DNA from: Owenia fusiformis
Taxonomy: Eukaryota > Annelida > Polychaeta > Sabellida > Oweniidae
Direction: 5' to 3'
NCBI GenBank assembly: GCA_903813345.2
Contig: CAIIXF020000011.1
Span: 1,140,571 to 1,204,570, forward strand
DNA: 64,000 bases
Shown: positions 60,718-64,000 of the stretch, piece after piece
Position numbering within the stretch: the stretch's first letter is position 1
Layout of the letters: the number at the start of each line of letters is the position of its first letter
Position numbers and translations under genes: made by a program
The notes under the pieces: model-generated
Told to the model about the DNA's origin: nothing
Databases searched by the model: none
What the model saw: the letters and a program-made list of their open reading frames with translations, nothing else

Positions 60718-61554
60718 GAGAGATTTCGCACATAAGTGAAAGTACAACTTATACGTATACGTATAGTTTAAAGGGTCATGTCGAACTATTATATTTACTA
60801 AAATCAATTTGAAATTGTACTTAATGGAACATAACTATTCCCGATACAGAAAGCTCCATCAACCAGAGACTGTGAATGCACTGTCATCTGCACGTGTAGA
60901 TTATGCACATTATAATTAAATGCTTGATTCCGTGTCCTAGTAGTTGTAGTGTATTCTAAACACGATCCTTTAAGTGATTCATGATCCTTTCAAGTGAGTC
61001 ATTACATAAACAAGGTGATTATTTCAAAGTTTTCATGATCAGTATAAGTTCAATGAACTTACAAAATTGTATATACACGTAGGTGATAAACGTTACAGTT
61101 GGATCTACATATAAAGCTTTACCGACATGTGTGTGGAACAATTGACCGCAAGCATTTTCTAAATTAATCAGCTGAGTAGGAACAGTATCCAATCAAATAC
61201 TTTAACCAATCAAACCAGTAGGTTCTAGCAATTCCTGGAAACGACCCATTCAGTAGCTCAACAAATGACATACAGGGTGTTTCATAACTAGCATCTCCAA
61301 AAAGTCAATTTGAGAAGAGATGGGTCTATATGTATGTACTATATATGAGCCTTTTTTATTCTAGACAAACACATTTGGATCAACTAAACATGCTACAATT
61401 CAAGAAAGTACAAAAGGCATCCCTTTGACCTTTTTATTACAGTCCGAGAAGACCTTTCCTGACGAAGTACCCACATTATGAAACACCTTGTACGTCTTCT
61501 TATAAGTATAAGTATACGTTATAAGTTGTATTTTACATATGTGCGAAATCTCTC
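60718..61554. mobile_element. TA-flanked transposon, copy B (uninterrupted)
   Basis: 837 bp with TA at 60716-60717 and 61555-61556 and ends GAGAGATTTCGCACATAAG and ATATGTGCGAAATCTCTC. It is collinear with 41477-44696 except for the nested element there. Internal CTTATACGTATACGTATA and AGTATAAGTATACGTTATAAG are inverted next to the ends. No coding capacity. Confidence 0.85.
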
Positions 61555-61852
61555 TAATATTACCTAAATACTTTTTATACTTTGAACGTTTTTAGAGGTT
61601 GGATGATTTATGCTATAGATTCGTGACGTTACAACTACAACCGAACATCGCAAAATGTGTTAGCCAATTTATAATTGGTTTGGAAAGATTTACTTTTATT
61701 CGATATATCACAAGGTTTTTCAAAATATATACAGAAAAATGTGTGAACAACTGTTTTTTGTCATGGTGAAAAAAACAATTGTCAAGTCTCTTCCCAGGAA
61801 ATGTCCCATGCTATGCAAGCTTTGGATTGTCGGGTGCATTTTTTGATTAATA

Positions 61853-62508
61853 TTAAACTAATCTAATCATCATCCTCATTTCTTTAAATGAGTAGAACCT
61901 TACATTTGGGTCACCAATCGGTGTTGGCCAATCCTGCCAAACTATGCATTTAAATTCCGAAACGCATTTGGATGAAGACATATAAGGTCCAAATATATTA
62001 GACTTTGAGCAGCTTGAAAACCACCATGCCCCCGACCTCAATGTGGCACACGATCCAAAACGGTTAGAATCATGGTCTCTGTCTATCGTAGAAAACTGAT
62101 CACCATTATCCTGCGCCAAGCTATGACCTGCGGTTCCTGAATAGTTTCCAATACTAAGTCTAAAGTTATCATCCTCTGGCCCTATGTTGAAATCATCATA
62201 TTCCGCATATTTGGTAACACTACCTTGATCTGGCCAAGTAGTTAGCTCAATACGAAGTTTGTAGCTCCCTTTACTTGAAATGGATCTGAGATTATTAAGG
62301 CCTAAGAAGTATTCTCCGTCTACCTGACCAAATCCGCTTTTGTAATCAGTCCAATTTCTATTGAAATCGACCGAACCATCAAACCTGTTGGCGATCACTA
62401 ACGAGCCGTTGATACATTGGGCTTCAACTGTGTCTTCTGTTGTTTCAATTTCTACCTTGCCAGTAATGCCATTAATACAGGCTGTATTCCCTTGTCGTTC
62501 TGTGGTAC
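61853..62508 (-). CDS. Fibrinogen-related protein, terminal exon with the FReD domain (partial gene)
   Basis: The exon starts after acceptor TTTAG at 62509-62513, in phase 1, and runs 217 residues to TAA at 61853. It covers a fibrinogen C-terminal globular domain: ANRFDGSVDFNRNWTDYKSG, FGQVDGEYFLGLNNL, YKLRIELTTW, FRLSIGNYSGTAGHSL, FSTIDRDHDSNRFGSCA (calcium-binding Asp run and paired Cys), SGAWWFSSCSKSNIFGPYM and WQDWPTP. The usual N-terminal CDMETDGGGW motif is altered to VEAQCINGSLVI. Fibrinogen-related proteins in invertebrates act as secreted lectins that bind acetylated sugars on microbes. The signal peptide and other 5' exons should lie to the right, past 62513, possibly beyond the window; the hAT element at 63029-63942 may sit in an intron or upstream. 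Confidence 0.85.
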
Positions 62509-62619
62509 CTAAACATAAGTGACGCTTCAATGATTAATTCTATAAAGAACAGGGTGTGTAATTGGTTTTCTTTTAACATTATTGGATAACAAGACGCTCA
62601 GTGAAAAGTTTCGCACTTT

Positions 62620-62930
62620 GGATCATGTGCAAGATGGCCACCACATAATTTAGCCAGCATGCCAAAAACTTAGTCAGATGTTGGAACTAGTCTGTTCTTG
62701 CATCTGTAAAATTTCAAGTTGAACGGAATTTTGATGACAAGATTCATGAAAATATTCAAATTGGACGATTTATGAAATAATTCAAAATGGCTGCCATATT
62801 ATACAGCCAGCATATCCAAATCCTAAACAGATCTTGGCACTAGTCTGCTCTTGCATCTGTTAACATTTAAAGTTGAATGGATAAGCAGGTTTCCTTGGAT
62901 TTTGATGACAATATCTAATTTATGTGGCGC
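62620..62930. repeat. Direct duplication of ~130 bp
   Basis: CCAGCATGCCAAAAACTTAG...CTAGTCTGTTCTTGCATCTG...AAGTTGAA at about 62653-62720 recurs at about 62811-62876. Also contains two AAGATGGC/AAATGGCTGCCAT-like stretches. Confidence 0.65.
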
Positions 62931-63028
62931 CCGATTGCCCACTCACATCGATCAGCACAAGAAGACGACATTACAGCACGTGCGATAATTTGTAAGTGGT
63001 TTTGGCTTTTGCAAACATGTCAACCATT

Positions 63029-63942
63029 TAGAGGCTGACGGTAATTCCGGTTATACGGTTTCGGTACGGAATTGAGCATTTACCGGTATTGAAATTATTA
63101 ACCGGTTAACCGACGATAATCCCCGGGGAAATAAAAAACACGTCGTTTTTTTAATTATTTCGTTTAATTTCCACTTTCACGATGAGTACATTTACATAGA
63201 CATTTAGATGTCCATGTTTGGTAGTTCAGGTGTGATTTCCATGTTTGGCAGTTCAGGTGTGATGTCCATGTTTGGCAGTTCGGGTGTAGTAGCATGCTCA
63301 GGCTCAGATTTGATTGTAGTTATGTTTGGCAGTTCCGGTGTAGTTGTAGTGTCAACGTCAGATCCAGAAACTGAATTATGTTTGTAATAGTCATTTACGA
63401 ACAACAAGGCATTGACAACCTCAGGTTGAAGTCGTGCCCGTTTAGAAGTGATGGTGTTGCCAGTTGCACTGAACTGGCGTTCACTTGACACGGATGACGC
63501 AGGAATAGCATGATATGTTTCAGCCGAACTCGCCACATCAGGATATTTTCCTCCGTTTACTTTCCAGAACTCAAGACAGTCAATACAATCTATTTTACCT
63601 ACCCCACCCCCATGTATAATGCACGTCGATTGCTATTGATACAGTTGAGAAATGGTTTGAAATGTGTAATACATTTAATTTAAAACTAAAAACACATCTT
63701 GATTCGTAAGATAGTTACAGCCGTACATATATATACTATTTCGTGAAGTTCAGCAGTATGGGTTCAAATCGGTCTTGCACCATGCATATAGACTTGAGAA
63801 GCTACGGAGAGAGTTAGGAACAAAGTGGGGGTGGCAGAGCATTGGCATTTTATCGTACATATTTTTACCGGTACTTCGGTAACGGTACGGTTATTAGCGT
63901 GACGGTTACCGGTACTGGTTTTCAGTACCGTTGCGACCTCTA
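63029..63942. mobile_element. hAT transposon, internally deleted, with 8-bp target duplication
   Basis: Exactly duplicated CAACCATT lies at 63021-63028 and 63943-63950. Ends are TAGAGGCTGACGGTA and TACCGTTGCGACCTCTA, near-inverted, with further ACGGTA/TACCGGT-rich subterminal repeats (GGTTATACGGTTTCGGTACGG; ACGGTACGGTTATTAGCG). It keeps only the C-terminal end of a transposase on the minus strand. At 914 bp it is a non-autonomous derivative. Confidence 0.9.
63204..63590 (-). pseudogene. hAT transposase fragment, C-terminal dimerisation domain
   Basis: The minus-strand frame gives DCLEFWKVNGGKYPDVASS, YHAIPASSVSSERQFSATG, NTITSKRARLQPEVVNALLF, the hAT dimerisation domain (ZBED-like family), followed by a tail with five PELPN repeats (PELPNMDI, PELPNMEI). 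The BED finger and catalytic domain are gone. Stop codon at 63204. Confidence 0.85.
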
Positions 63943-64000
63943 CAACCATTTATGAAAAATGTAAACACACAAACATTCCTACCAATGAGTATATGTATCA

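Overview
The window is animal nuclear DNA: AT-rich, with short phase-1 exons bounded by GT-AG sites, long introns, extracellular modules (CAP, EGF, threonine mucin, DUF3011-like, fibrinogen-like) and dense DNA-transposon debris. The gene content suits a marine invertebrate (mollusc, lophophorate, hemichordate, amphioxus or cnidarian grade); the sequence alone does not settle the phylum. A 500-N block at 11001-11500 marks an assembly gap.

Region by region. 0.3-3.6 kb (+): a small secreted CAP-domain gene with decayed tandem copies of two of its exons. 4.3-7.2 kb (-): a 5'-truncated LINE split by a mariner-like transposon that itself holds a MITE. 7.4-11 kb: long tandem repeats, a MITE and a CCATGG-rich patch. 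12.8-16.8 kb (-) and 24.1-35.8 kb (+): two divergently oriented paralogous secreted EGF genes whose first codons lie 7.3 kb apart. The + copy has gained a 659-codon Thr-rich mucin exon and ends in a DUF3011-like Cys domain; its intron 28321-34674 carries a foldback element and a 4.5-kb long-TIR element. 38.6-41.2 kb (-): an RgpF-like putative glycosyltransferase with a signal anchor. 41.5-44.7 kb: a TA-flanked transposon with a second element (8-bp target duplication) inside it; a closely related copy at 60.7-61.6 kb preserves the empty site. 45.2-45.5 kb (-) and 49.7-50.1 kb (+): two diverged, outward-facing copies of a promoter-like module, the + one with GC box, two CCAAT boxes, CRE, TATA and a perfect palindrome at the expected start site. 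51.5-59.8 kb: foldback elements and tandem arrays. 61.9-62.5 kb (-): last exon of a fibrinogen-related gene. 63.0-63.9 kb: an internally deleted hAT element with exact 8-bp target duplications.

The recognisable host genes mostly encode secreted, lectin- or mucus-like proteins (CAP, EGF-mucin, fibrinogen-related), plus one probable Golgi-type glycosyltransferase. A shared role in mucus or surface defence is an inference. The most notable structure is exon-scale tandem duplication in three genes: one array keeps splice acceptors but has lost donors, another keeps donors but has mostly lost acceptors. Gene models here were assembled by eye from splice sites, reading phase and domain motifs; no transcript evidence was available.
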